DNA of 34,488 bases from Entamoeba invadens IP1 (taxonomy: Eukaryota; Evosea; Mastigamoebida; Endamoebidae): NCBI RefSeq assembly GCF_000330505.1, contig NW_004440426.1, positions 935,701 to 970,188 of the forward strand, written 5' to 3'. The position numbers and the translations under genes are program-made. The notes under the pieces are model-generated. The model was not told where the DNA came from and did no database searches. It was given only the letters and a program-made list of their open reading frames with translations. This document shows, piece by piece, positions 12,540 to 22,538 of this stretch (position 1 is the first letter of the stretch; every line of letters begins with the position of its first letter).

Positions 12540-13654
12540 CGAAATGTTACAAAGTGAGTTCTTGCTTCTCTATTTATTTCTCACAAAAAATGAACAGAAG
12601 ACGTTTTTTTTCTTCGGACTTCGTCGAGCACACTATTGGACACTTTTTAATAATTAAATCAAACACTCTTCAACATTTTGCCTAAACTTATCTTAATCCC
12701 AGCAATAGTACCACTATAAGAACAATGAGATGTTTTTTATTACAAAACACAGTTATTTTAACACTAAAATGTTATTTTGGTGTACTTAAAAATGGAAATT
12801 TGAACCAACCAAATTTTTTAAAAGTTATCCCAAGTCTTAGATTCAATTAAAAACTCATTTGATAATTAAAAATGTTTTTAAAAGTGTGCTTTATTTTAAG
12901 ATAAAAGAACAATCGACAGTTCACAATTGCAAATTAAATAATAATTAAAAATTATATTTGATAATATATAGAAAGGATTATTCTTTGAGTTTTTGATGAA
13001 TTTTTTTGGTAATATCTTGGTACAATTTGATGATAATTTCCTTTTTGATTATTCATGTTTAATAAGCCCGGTGTTTTCAATAAACAATAATAATACATTG
13101 AAAACATCAAAAAGAAATGGGAAAACCCCTAAATAATAGCATAAGAAGAAAAAAATAATATTAGTGCAAAAAATATCGGTTTTAACTGTTATTTATTTTT
13201 AGAATCAATCAAATTTTTATTTAACAAACAAAACATCAATTATTTTCAATATGGATTTATTTGACCAATTAACTGGGGTTATTGTTTAGTTTAAAACAGT
13301 ATTATTATTTTTGAGTTTTCTCAAACCAAGAAAATGTGTTTGATTACATTGGTATTTTTGTAAATAGGTAAATTGTTGAAAAATCGATTAACTTGCTAAA
13401 TAACAATAAATGATAGTGCCTTGTTTCGATAAGAAGTGTGAAAAGTGATGTGATAAAAAGATGTGCTTGTTTTGTACCTTTTGAAAAATTCAAATAACAA
13501 TGAATGCCAAGAATACAATCACTATTTTTGAATATTTTAATTAATATAAAGTGAGTATTTTCAAATAATATCAAATGGTTTTTGTTTTGTGAAAATCGCA
13601 GTTTAACTTAAACTAAAAACAACTCCTAAAATACACACAAATTATATAATCATC
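12540..13654. other. AT-rich intergenic spacer upstream of the TMK gene
   Basis: This is the 5' flank of the TMK and the 3' flank of the Rho-like gene. Short open frames here have AT-driven composition (Phe, Ile, Leu, Lys) and no recognisable motif. I see no RNA gene. Confidence 0.5.
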
Positions 13655-14188
13655 TCAATCACTTCTTTTTGAATTGATAACTCTTCCCACTACATCAAGC
13701 AGTGTTTGTGTATTAAACTCAGTTTTAAATGAACATTCAACGTACCCAGCAGCTTGTATACTCCGTGCAAATTTTAGTCCATCTTCCATCTCGACTTTCC
13801 GTTCATCGTCTTCGACGTTGTTTGTGTTTCGGGTTTCGCAATCTGTTCCCACTAAGATAACACCCCCTGTCATTTCATTTTTGTTGACTTCACACAAAAA
13901 CCTGAACTGCAGTGCGTCAAAAGAAAGATATGAAGCAACAGAATAATCCAAAACAAAGACGTCAACGCTTTTCCAGCACGACTTAAAATTGTTATTATAT
14001 TTTTTTGAACTATAATTCATCAGTACCACCCCTCTTTCCATCAAAAAAGAGCTGTCACTTATTAAAGTCTCTTCATTAATATTTTCAACACATTGTGTGC
14101 ATTTCTTAAAAAGATTTGTTTTTAAATAATTTCCAAGTAGTTTATTTTCTTGTCCAATTAACATTATATTAATCTTTGATACTTTCAT
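13655..14188 (-). CDS. Degenerate Rho-like small GTPase (predicted pseudo-GTPase)
   Basis: The protein is 177 residues, the usual size of a Rho GTPase, and follows the Rho fold order. It has a first strand (INIMLIG), a VDVFVLDYSV strand followed by a helix, then GVILVGTDCETR at the place of the base-recognition loop (normally xKxD), then a FARSIQAAGYVECSFKT stretch that mirrors the Rho C-terminal SAK-type motif. The P-loop lacks GxxxxGK[ST] (it reads GQENKLLGN), no DxxG switch II motif is visible, and there is no C-terminal CAAX box. I infer that it does not bind or hydrolyse GTP normally and is not prenylated. It could be a decaying paralogue or a functional pseudo-GTPase; the frame is intact, which favours selection or recent origin. 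Confidence 0.6.
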   Translation of the reverse strand: MKVSKINIMLIGQENKLLGNYLKTNLFKKCTQCVENINEETLISDSSFLMERGVVLMNYSSKKYNNNFKSCWKSVDVFVLDYSVASYLSFDALQFRFLCEVNKNEMTGGVILVGTDCETRNTNNVEDDERKVEMEDGLKFARSIQAAGYVECSFKTEFNTQTLLDVVGRVINSKRSD

Positions 14189-14429
14189 CTAAAATGACTT
14201 TTTAAGTTTATATTTTAAATTGTATATGAAAATTGGTTTCTTGTTTCGATTTTCAATATTTTAATTGTTCAAAAATTGTACCAAACAAAATATTAAAAAC
14301 TTCGTTTCAGTGTTTATACCCATATTGATTATTCTTCTTTCAAACTTCTCATAAATTTAATGCATATTCATTTATTATTTAAAATTTAACACATCGCAAT
14401 GTTTCAACTTAACCCAAATAATTAATTAA

Positions 14430-15490
14430 TTAATAATTCGAGAATAATTTGGTGAACAAGTAAAGTACGATGCACATAATAATGAATATGACAATAACTG
14501 GAAAGAGTTCTGTGTATGAGTTGTATCCAAATATCAATAAAAAAACAAACCGTACTTTGGGACAGGTGAGCTGACAAAGTTATAGTCATTCGATACGCTG
14601 AATACTTTTTCCTTTTCACACATGGTGTCAGTCACAATGAAGTTATGGTGACGTTTCTCACAAATTGTTTTCGCTTCTTTTAAGTCGACAAGCACAACTG
14701 TTCCATCATTCGTTCCAACCGACGCGACATTATCTATTTCATTCACAGAAAACCCAGACGATATTTGGAATTTGGAGAGATACACCAATTTCTTCATTTT
14801 ATACTCTTCCTTATCCAAAGCGACAAAGTATGAAGGTGTTTTGGGTTGCATCATTCCAACAAAAATAGTTTCGTTGTTGCAGGCAACACCCCAAAATATT
14901 TTGTTATCCCACTTCTTGTTCAAATCTTCAGGAAACACTTTCTTGACAAGGTCCCCACTCTTGAGATCAAATATTGCCAGAAATCTGTCGTGAGTTGTAC
15001 ACATTAAAGCAGTCGTATTGACACAGAGAGCATTGACGACATTTTTAATCTCATGGGCAAACGTTTGGACTTTTGTGAGGGTCTTTGCCTCAACACTCCA
15101 TTTCTGGATTTCTCCACTACTCCAACCAACATAGAGAAACTTTCTTTTCTCGTCGTAGTAGAAACATTTCGCCTCGATCATATTCTCTTCAGCATCTTCA
15201 ACATCAAGTGCTTTGTAGCGCTGACAACTCTCAAATTGAACATCTGATATATTCAAAAACTCATTTGTGCTATACACAAAATATTCCTTTTCTCCTTGTT
15301 TGAGGGATATCAGACAGGAAACGGCGTCGCCACCAGTCTCGTGAAAATCGCCTTTTTGTGGTTTGCTTGAAACTTTCACAATCCCATTTTTAACACCACT
15401 GTGACAACTTCCTCCACCTCCTCCAACATAAAAAGTCTCGCCACAACGACACATGCTATAGACAGGAATCGTGCAGTTGATCTTTTCCAT
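14430..15490 (-). CDS. SEC12: SEC12/PREB-like WD40 membrane protein (Sar1 exchange factor), two exons
   Basis: Exon 1 is 15490-14551, the intron 14550-14510 (41 nt, GTTTGT...CAG) and exon 2 14509-14430; the protein has 339 residues. The N-terminus carries GGGGG followed by SGVKNGI (about residues 23-37), the glycine-rich loop and first blade typical of SEC12/PREB. WD40-like repeats follow (for example LYVGWSSGEIQKWS and ASVGTNDGTVVLVDL). Exon 2 supplies a C-terminal transmembrane helix (about 317-333, VIVIFIIMCIVLYLF) with a tiny lumenal end, exactly the SEC12 topology. Without the intron the protein would lose its anchor. Known role of the family: the ER membrane exchange factor that loads Sar1 with GTP to start COPII coat assembly. 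Confidence 0.75.
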
Positions 15491-16257
15491 TAATTAATTT
15501 ATTAAGTTGGTTGTATTCTTCATTTTTTTGATTTATTTTAATTTACTAAATTAAGAGTTTTATTCGTATTTAAATGGTAAAACAACTATTCCAAATATTA
15601 TGAAAAACACAGAAAGAAAGTATTATAATTTTACCATACAACAAATTTATATCATTTTGTTTTTATTACTATAAAATATAAAAACCAAACTATTACTTCT
15701 AAAATCACATTAGTTAAATTAATTATTAATATTATATTAATAATAATATTAATTATATTACTATCATCAAATAGTTTTATATATCATTGAAATTACCAAA
15801 TTACAATAACAAAAAAAGTTGAATAACAAATTACAATTGACAACTCTTTTATAACTTTTCAAAAAAAAGAGAATTTAAATATTTAAGTTAATAAATTTAA
15901 AAATATACTATTTAATGCTAGTATTTAATTGTAAAAAACATACAAATATAATAGATTGAAATTCCACGTAATTCAATAAAATCAACTAAAAACTGGAAAA
16001 GTAATTGAAATGTTTTGAATTAAAAGAGAATTGTTTATTTTACTATTTATATAAAATAAAAAAATCGTTAATAATTAGACAAAAATCTTAGACAAAAAAA
16101 TAGTGTGCCAATGTATTTTACCAATATTTGTTTAAGATCTTTATTTTGTGAATAGTTTTCGTATTCCCCAAAAGTTTTCCGCACTTTTTTCTTATTATTT
16201 TATACGAAAAAATATCATATTGAAGTCTTCGAGAAACACAAAAAGAAGGTGAATGAA
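15491..16257. other. AT-rich intergenic spacer between divergent genes
   Basis: It separates the divergent SEC12-like and TLDc-like genes and should contain both promoters. Around 15715-15770 there are AT-only near-palindromes built of ATTAAT/TAATAT steps. No coding frame is supported. Confidence 0.5.
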
Positions 16258-16267
16258 GGTATAAAAG
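16258..16267 (+). promoter_or_regulatory. TATA-like element of the first TLDc-like gene
   Basis: GGTATAAAAG lies about 38 nt before the ATG at 16305, consistent with an Entamoeba TATA-type box and a short 5' UTR. Confidence 0.45.
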
Positions 16268-16304
16268 TGTTAATTACAACTCGATATTACTTACCTCCAC
16301 AATC

Positions 16305-16790
16305 ATGCAAACAGAGTTCCCTCTCAAAAACACCGAAACAATGAAATTCTTAGACGGGATACACAAGTATACTGGGTTCACTTATTACACCACCATTTTG
16401 GATTCTGCAAGTAACAATTTGAATAAGTGCACACTTAATCATACTCTCCAAAATCACAAAAACGTTTTGACGATTTTCGAGACAAAGAATGGTAACTTCT
16501 TTGGCGCATTTCATTCTACTATTCAAAAACTCAATGACTATGAACTTCAAGTCGACGAAAAGTCTTTTGTGTTTTCATTTGTCAACGGAAACTTCTATTG
16601 CAGTCGAAACTATGACAATGGTTCATATTTTAACTCGCCAAAGAATTTGTATCAAGTCGCTCAAGCTTTCAAAGTCGAAGATAATTTAAACACAACGTAT
16701 TCCGCTTACTCAAACCGGTTTTATAACAACACAATTTGTTTCCCAGAAGAAAACCCAATCAAGTTCGTAGCAGTGTGTCTTTCTAAGTGA
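16305..16790 (+). CDS. Small TLDc-like domain protein (161 aa)
   Basis: A short single-exon gene covering essentially one domain. The stretch NVLTIFETKNGNFFGAFHS (about residues 50-68) matches the core TLDc strand pair (hydrophobic strand, then G-x-x-FGAF), and KSFVFSFVNGNFY is the following strand. The C-terminus IKFVAVCLSK fits the last strand of the fold. There is no signal peptide or membrane segment. TLDc domains elsewhere act in oxidative-stress protection, in trafficking and as V-ATPase regulators; which applies here is unknown. A hairpin lies just after the stop. A second, more divergent copy of this domain is encoded at 22539-23159. Confidence 0.6.
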   Translation: MQTEFPLKNTETMKFLDGIHKYTGFTYYTTILDSASNNLNKCTLNHTLQNHKNVLTIFETKNGNFFGAFHSTIQKLNDYELQVDEKSFVFSFVNGNFYCSRNYDNGSYFNSPKNLYQVAQAFKVEDNLNTTYSAYSNRFYNNTICFPEENPIKFVAVCLSK

Positions 16791-16807
16791 CTTATCTTCA
16801 TCATTTT

Positions 16808-16824
16808 CCGTCGTGCTATGACGG
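16808..16824 (+). other. 3'-flank hairpin CCGTCGT-GCT-ATGACGG
   Basis: A 7-bp stem (one G-U pair in RNA) closed by a 3-nt loop, 18 nt after the TLDc stop codon and so probably in the 3' UTR. It shares its stem sequence with the hairpin at 28539-28563. Confidence 0.45.
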
Positions 16825-16964
16825 TTGTTTTTCAGAATAAGAAAAAACATTTTGTTTTTTTAATAACATTTTTCATGATTTTTCACTTTGAAACAAATTG
16901 TATATTAATAGTTTAATTTACTATAATAATGGTTGTTCTAAAAAAGAGATTATTCCACGCAGCT

Positions 16965-16972
16965 TTACGTCA
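16965..16972 (-). promoter_or_regulatory. CRE-like bZIP site (TGACGTAA)
   Basis: TTACGTCA on the + strand, about 175 nt before the bZIP start codon. This is a near-palindromic site of the type bound by CREB/ATF-class bZIP dimers. Use by the neighbouring bZIP protein is speculative. Confidence 0.3.
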
Positions 16973-17147
16973 TCGCACTTCTTATATAGAACTAATAGTA
17001 AAATGATATATAAACTAATTAGAAAAAGAAAGAATGAGGGTGTCAGAGAACCAAAAATACAAAAGAGACAACTATATAATATAGTAAAACAATTATATAA
17101 AAATAGAATCTTGAAATGAGATGACGGAAACTATAAAAAATTAGAAA

Positions 17148-17747
17148 ATGGACAATGGTTCGAAAATAGCGACTTCGACCACCCAAGTTTCAATACCAAA
17201 ACCTGATCCGACTGAACGTGCACAACCGGGTAACCCTACTGATATGTCTCCATATCAATCATTCACGCCATATGTCCCTCAAAATGTGATGTTTAAAACA
17301 GAACCTCCACAGTTTCCACAGAGCTATGTCGACGATATTTATACTCCAATTCATAGGAGGAAGAAGAAGTTTCAGAATATCGACTACTCGAAGTTACTCT
17401 CGGAAGACGACTTACAAAGCATGACTCTTGAGGAGTTCGATGACTACACAAACGAACTCAAGGACCGAAGAACTCTCACAAAAAACGAACGAGCCACTCT
17501 TAACAAAATTAAGAGAAAGCTCAAGAACAAGGAAAGCGCAAGAAAAAGTCGACAGAAGAGCAAAGAAGCTTTCTCACAACTTCAAGAACAACTTGAAGAA
17601 CTTCAGAAACAATACGACGACGTCCTTCGAATCAATTGTAAATTAGTTAGAGTCGCAGACGAATGCCCCGAGTGCAGCAAGAAAATTAGACAGGTCCAAA
17701 GCGCTATACAAAACTTTTCGCAGATAACTGCAATACCACCATCATAA
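17148..17747 (+). CDS. bZIP transcription factor (199 aa)
   Basis: Single exon. The basic region (about residues 118-140) contains NKESARKSR, the canonical N-x7-R (N127, R135) that contacts DNA. It is followed by a leucine zipper with heptad positions L145, L152, V159 and L166. A short CPEC motif (173-176) and a further helix close the protein. The N-terminal 65 residues are Pro/Ser/Thr/Gln-rich and unstructured-looking, as in activation domains, and an acidic stretch (SEDDLQSMTLEEFDDY) precedes the basic region. Expected to act in the nucleus as a dimer on ACGT-core sites. TGACG boxes in its own upstream region suggest possible autoregulation. The next gene on the same strand is a TOPLESS-like corepressor candidate. 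Confidence 0.9.
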   Translation: MDNGSKIATSTTQVSIPKPDPTERAQPGNPTDMSPYQSFTPYVPQNVMFKTEPPQFPQSYVDDIYTPIHRRKKKFQNIDYSKLLSEDDLQSMTLEEFDDYTNELKDRRTLTKNERATLNKIKRKLKNKESARKSRQKSKEAFSQLQEQLEELQKQYDDVLRINCKLVRVADECPECSKKIRQVQSAIQNFSQITAIPPS

Positions 17748-18220
17748 CACAAAAATGAAAGGAAAGTTGATATGTTGTCTTGAATTATGTTATTAAATTA
17801 TTTATTTTATGTTATTCACTTTATATTAATATTAATATTATATATTATAGTAACAGTACTTTACTATATAACTATAGAATAATTATAATAATAAATAATA
17901 TAACTACCATTATTAGTATTATATATTAATAAATAAACTATATATTATAATAAAGTAATCAAATAGATATAAATAAAAACCTCAATATAACCTTAAAAGT
18001 TCATTCAATGATTTAAATATAATAATAACAAAAATTATAATTAGAAGTGTTTGTTATATACATTATTATATACTCTGATATTATTCATATTAATAAAATA
18101 ATAGTTTTATAATACTTAAAAAGTTAATCATCTTAATTATTTTATTATATATTATTTATATTATATCAATTATAGTATTTAATAATAAAAAAAGGTACAA
18201 ACTAAAAAAAAGGAAGAACA
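17748..18220. other. Very AT-rich intergenic spacer
   Basis: Almost pure A/T with TATTAATA-type simple sequence and no coding frame. It carries the 3' end of the bZIP gene and the promoter of the LisH/WD40 gene. Confidence 0.5.
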
Positions 18221-21057
18221 ATGAGCAAGTGCGAAGAAGAACTTCAGGTGATGCTTTTGCAATATGTCAGAGAGAAATACGGGCAGAAAGCGTTCACACA
18301 AATATCTGCAGAACTCAAAATATTCTTAGACACGACTCACGTCTTCAATTTAGTCGATACCGATAAGTTGGAGGAGTTGGACGAGTACTTGTCGTCATTT
18401 GTCGAGTTTGTCTTTTTAAGGGTTTTGTTCATCACTTTTTATAAAACCCGATAATTTCTTCATACCAAGACTTATTTTTAGTTTAAAGAACAACAACGAC
18501 ACCACTTTGTTATACCTCATCCGTCGGTACCTCATTTTAAGGTACGCGCAAATGCACGACTACGTTGAAGGGAAGAAGTACTACACAAAATTGTCGCAAC
18601 TTCCCCAATTCGAGAAGGAAGTAACTGACAAGACGATCCTCTCGTCCATCTTTTTCGACCCAACCCTTTGTGAGACTGAAATAAAGAAGATGGGCAATTT
18701 GGAAGAGTACAGGAAAACAAAGCTGAGACTCCAAATCAGTGACCTCATCAATACAAGCGAAAATTTGAAGAAATATCTTTCAATTGCAAATGTCGACGGG
18801 AAGTTAATCAAACGACTTGTCTCCGACGGGGTGAGGTATAGGCACGTGAAAGTATGCCACGGAAGTCCCAGCGACGACATTTCATTGCTCTCTCTTATCT
18901 CTGGTGAGCATATCCACAAAAATGAGAATAAGCCCGTCTACACAAGTTCGTGGAAATGCAGTCCAATCGATGTCTTAGGAAAGTCGACGACATTTGAACT
19001 CTCAGATTCTATCCTTTTTATCGGAATGAAAAATATGAGAATGGTCATCGTTCATCTCTCACGTGGAGAGGTGATTTGTGATTTGAAAGTTGCGGCGCCC
19101 ATTTTGAAGTTTGCGGTGTCTGTGCCGTTCTTTGCGACGCTCAGCGAGACTTCTTTGTCGGTTATGAGTCTTTGTTGCTCGGGGATATCCGAGTTGTGTC
19201 GCCTCACCTGTCACGGCGTGACGGGTGTTGAGTTCATCAAAGGCACATCGCACATAGCGTACGTTGAAAACACCATTTTGAGGATTTATGACTTCATTTT
19301 GAAGAAGGAAATCTTCACGCATCAGAACGTTATTGGGGTGATACCACAAACAAAGAACGGCACGATTGTGGCAGTTCTGAAGAGCGATATGGTTCTTATC
19401 GGGTCTCAATTTAGTCAGCCGTATANNNNNNNNNNNNNNNNNNNNNNNNNNNNNNNNNNNNNNNNNNNNNNNNNNNNNNNNNNNNNNNNNNNNNNNNNNN
19501 NNNNNNNNNNNNNNNNNNNNNNNNNGACGCGTTGTCGACAAATGTGGGATCATTTCGAAAGACAACAAAGTGATTGGAGTCTCCCAAAATGGGGTCTTTG
19601 ACTTTGTCTCGCAACAAATGGATGGGAACGTCTTCTTTGTTTATAATAGCACTGCGTTTGTGAGTAAAGGTGGTGAGGTCCATGTGTGTGATTTGATGCA
19701 AAATCGAGTTACAGATGTGTTTAAATGTGCTGATATTTTGAAAGGGAGATATGACGAGAAGATTTTAGTTGTCGAGGTGCTCAATGGCATTTTAGTTTGT
19801 TATATTTTAATGGTACAATCATAACTCATTCTATGCTCTCATATTTAATATCTCATTATTTAGGTCTTCTCAAAGAGAGATTTAGTGAAAAAAATTGACT
19901 GGAAAACAGAAGGCGGTCTAAAAACGATTAAACCAGTTGCACTGGGGACGACTCATGTGTGTACACCTGCAGTCGAACAAAGTGCTGTCAAAACATCAGA
20001 GTTGTCAACTAAAAATCTCGAGATTCCTGTTGTCGGAACAAAACGCACAGTTGAGGAGAAAATTCCAATTGAAAAACGCGTGGTGGTGGACGTTCCCCCA
20101 AAGATCGATGAAATCAAAGTCGAACCAAAACTCGACATGGAGTTGAAAAGCGAAATCACATGGATGTGCACTGTTGAAGGTGGCGACTACTTGTTGCTTC
20201 AGTCTTTCAAGACGTTCTTCGCCTATAAGCGCGTCAACGGAAAGTACGTCATTCACTTCACTCACCCCCCGAAGAAAATTGACTTCAGTCGGGAGAATGT
20301 CAATTACTCGGACATCACCGGACGAATCACCAGAAATGGAAGTTACGCTGTGTTTTCATTGGCGGATCGTTGTGAATTGTACAAATGCAAAGATTGCAAG
20401 AAACTCATTGCATTCTCGGCGATGACGGGTACCGTCAAGTCGTCCGTTGTGTCAATGTTCCCGAACGATTTTAATTTGATTTGTGTTGGTACAACAGACG
20501 GCGGAGTGTCAGTCTATCGCGCAGATAAGAACTTTTTGAACGTGAAAATACCGTCGAAGGTTGGAGGACCAGTTGCTAGTTTGCTCTTCTCACCAACAAC
20601 AGCAAAGGACGCGGACAGTCCATTTTTTGTCATAAGCAGAAATGGGAGAATTACGAAGTTACAATACAACAAGAAGAGTGAGCCACAGAACACTATATCG
20701 ATGATTGGGAATGAAGTCGATTTGAAAGTTGAAAATGTCAAAGATGCGTTTTTGTCAAGTAATGGGAAAATAATCTACATCGTTTATGAAAAGGGTATCA
20801 AGGAAGTTCAGTTGGATACCTCAAAGCAAAGGGTGATTGAGGTAAATAACATTGTTGCGGCATGTGTCAACAACAAAGGTGTCGTTGTTGTAGTGAACAG
20901 TGAGGGTGTGTTTAAAGTGCAAGAGAAGGATTTGAGTTTAATCCGAGTGAATATGCAAATGGACAAAGCAGACGTCACTTATGTTGTGGCAGACAAGGAA
21001 GGAAACTTTGTATTTTCCACGAAGACGGGCAAAGTGTTCACAACAACTATTAATTGA
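18221..21057 (+). CDS. TOPLESS-like LisH-CTLH-WD40 protein, interrupted by an assembly gap
   Basis: Exons are 18221-18405, 18482-19425 (runs into the gap), 19526-19794 and 19864-21057; introns are 18406-18481 and 19795-19863, both GTTTGT...TAG. The N-terminus has a LisH-like helix pair. A CTLH-like segment follows (LDEYLSSF, LYLIRRYLILRYAQMHDYVEG, then GNLEEYRKTKLRLQISDLI), which matches the TOPLESS pattern better than WDR26 or SMU1. The rest is beta-propeller-like strand repeats without strong WD signatures, plus a charged linker (about 19900-20130). TOPLESS-type proteins are nuclear corepressors recruited by transcription factors through the LisH/CTLH groove; that role is inferred. The frame is open on both sides of the N run but in different phases relative to 100 N. 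If no intron is hidden there, the true gap length is a multiple of three. Confidence 0.62.
19426..19525. other. Assembly gap (100 N)
   Basis: Exactly 100 N, the conventional size for a gap of unknown length. It lies inside a coding exon, so part of the propeller domain is missing. Confidence 0.97.
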
Positions 21058-22504
21058 TTGGCTTGGATGCTTTGTTATATTACTCTCAAACAACTTTGCT
21101 GCAAAGTTTGCAGTGTGATTTGCCGAGAAAAAGAGGGGTTGTTAAGATAATAAAGAAATGTTTGGGAAACAAGAAATGAATTTTTTTCTTTTCTTTTCTT
21201 TTTTCTTAGATGATTGGATTAATTAAAAAAATGTACTAAAGTATATAATAAAATATAATTATACAATAATAAATTTGTATAATTAAAAAAAATAACAATA
21301 TTTTTTACTAAAAATTAATTAAATATATTAATATAATATATTATAATTAATAATTTAATTAAAAAGTAATTAAACAACATTTCGAAAAAACAGTTAAACA
21401 AATATAATTAGTTTTTTTATAAAATTTAATACACAAATTATTGAAATTCATTTAAAATACGAAATGTTTTACACATTACAAATCGTTCCGATATTTTCAA
21501 TCTTGAATAAACAATTTTGTTTCATTTTAAAATACTTTAATTTATAATTATTTTGAATAATTTAAATACTTTCTTTATAATAATATATTTGTGAAAAGAA
21601 ACAAAAAAATGAGACAATGTGCAAAGCAAAATAGGCAAATTGGTAAAATAGTTGATAAGAACAAGATGTAATAATTGTTGAAAAGAAAAATATCGTGGAT
21701 TTTAAAATATAATGAAAACTCTGTGTAATATTGTTACTTGTTTTTTAAAGCCAATCACCCAATTAATTCCGTTAATTTTATCCAATGAATACAAAACCAC
21801 TTTTTTCTTTATAAAGAGTTTGGTCGATTTTTCTATTAAATAAAAAGAACCATTAAAGAATAATTTAGTCTTATAACAGTTTAATTCAAGAAAATTCCAT
21901 AATAATTGTCCAGAAATGATTGAGTAGTTTTTGAGGCCTTTAAAATAATAAATTTAACAGCACAACGTGTTGACCAATTAAATCAAAAAAAAAGTGAATA
22001 ATATATACGATACTATAATAGTTTATTTTATTATTTAAATAGTATTAAATCAGTTCTTTTCATTGGAGCATTTTTTTTATTTTGGAATCCACCAACCAAT
22101 TTTCTAATTAACACTTTGAAAATATAAATAATTTAATCTTTGTTTGCCCATCATATTAATGTAATTAATATATTATAATTAAATTAACCATATTTTATAA
22201 TAATAATAAAACATAGAGGCAAATGTAAACATCATTTTTCAATTAATCAAAGAAATATAAAAGTGAACAGCAAAATGTGGAGTGATGTAATGTACCCTAT
22301 TAAAAACAGTCTTGTTTTTTTTAACAAAAAAAAAAAAAGTTGAAATGCCGTGTAACAATTGTTTTTTATAAAAAAGCAACCGGTGATGCTAAATTTGTCA
22401 AGGAAAACAGAAAAGTCCACCCGAAAAATATCACATGACAAAAATGTTACGACCAAAACAAAACGCCAGTTCTTTCTCTTTTGTTTCTTTACAATTCTAC
22501 TTCT
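21058..22504. other. Long AT-rich intergenic spacer
   Basis: The first 120 bp after the stop are less AT-rich and include an 8-bp inverted repeat (21092-21108). A pyrimidine tract of repeated TTTTC units lies at about 21182-21207. The rest is A/T-rich with no supported gene. Confidence 0.5.
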
Positions 22505-22513
22505 TGTTATAAA
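22505..22513 (+). promoter_or_regulatory. TATA-like element of the second TLDc-like gene
   Basis: GTTATAAAA lies 26-34 nt before the ATG at 22539. It supports that ATG over the upstream in-frame ATG at 22386, which would place this box inside the coding region. Confidence 0.4.
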
Positions 22514-22538
22514 AACTGTAAACCTTCATATTCAGTCG

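Larger units (their letters stand above)
16791..17147. other. Intergenic region between TLDc-like and bZIP genes
   Basis: It holds a hairpin (16808-16824), a TTACGTCA box (16965-16972), a TGACG half-site (17122-17126) and CTATAAAAAA just before the bZIP start. An open frame at 16898-17119 begins with TTG and looks accidental. Confidence 0.5.

Noticed and set aside
15715..15770. AT-only palindromes as a replication origin or attachment site
   Set aside because: Such near-palindromes are expected by chance in sequence made almost only of A and T; there is no supporting context.
16898..17119. Open frame of 73 codons rich in Lys/Arg/Ile
   Set aside because: It starts with TTG, has AT-driven composition and no motif, and sits in the short promoter region of the bZIP gene.
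18507..19601. One continuous frame reading through the N run
   Set aside because: The 100 N are nominal. After the gap this frame stops quickly, while another frame continues with propeller-like sequence and a proper intron.
22386..22538. N-terminal membrane extension of the second TLDc-like protein
   Set aside because: Possible, but a TATA-like box lies inside it at the right distance from the MGN start; kept only as an alternative.
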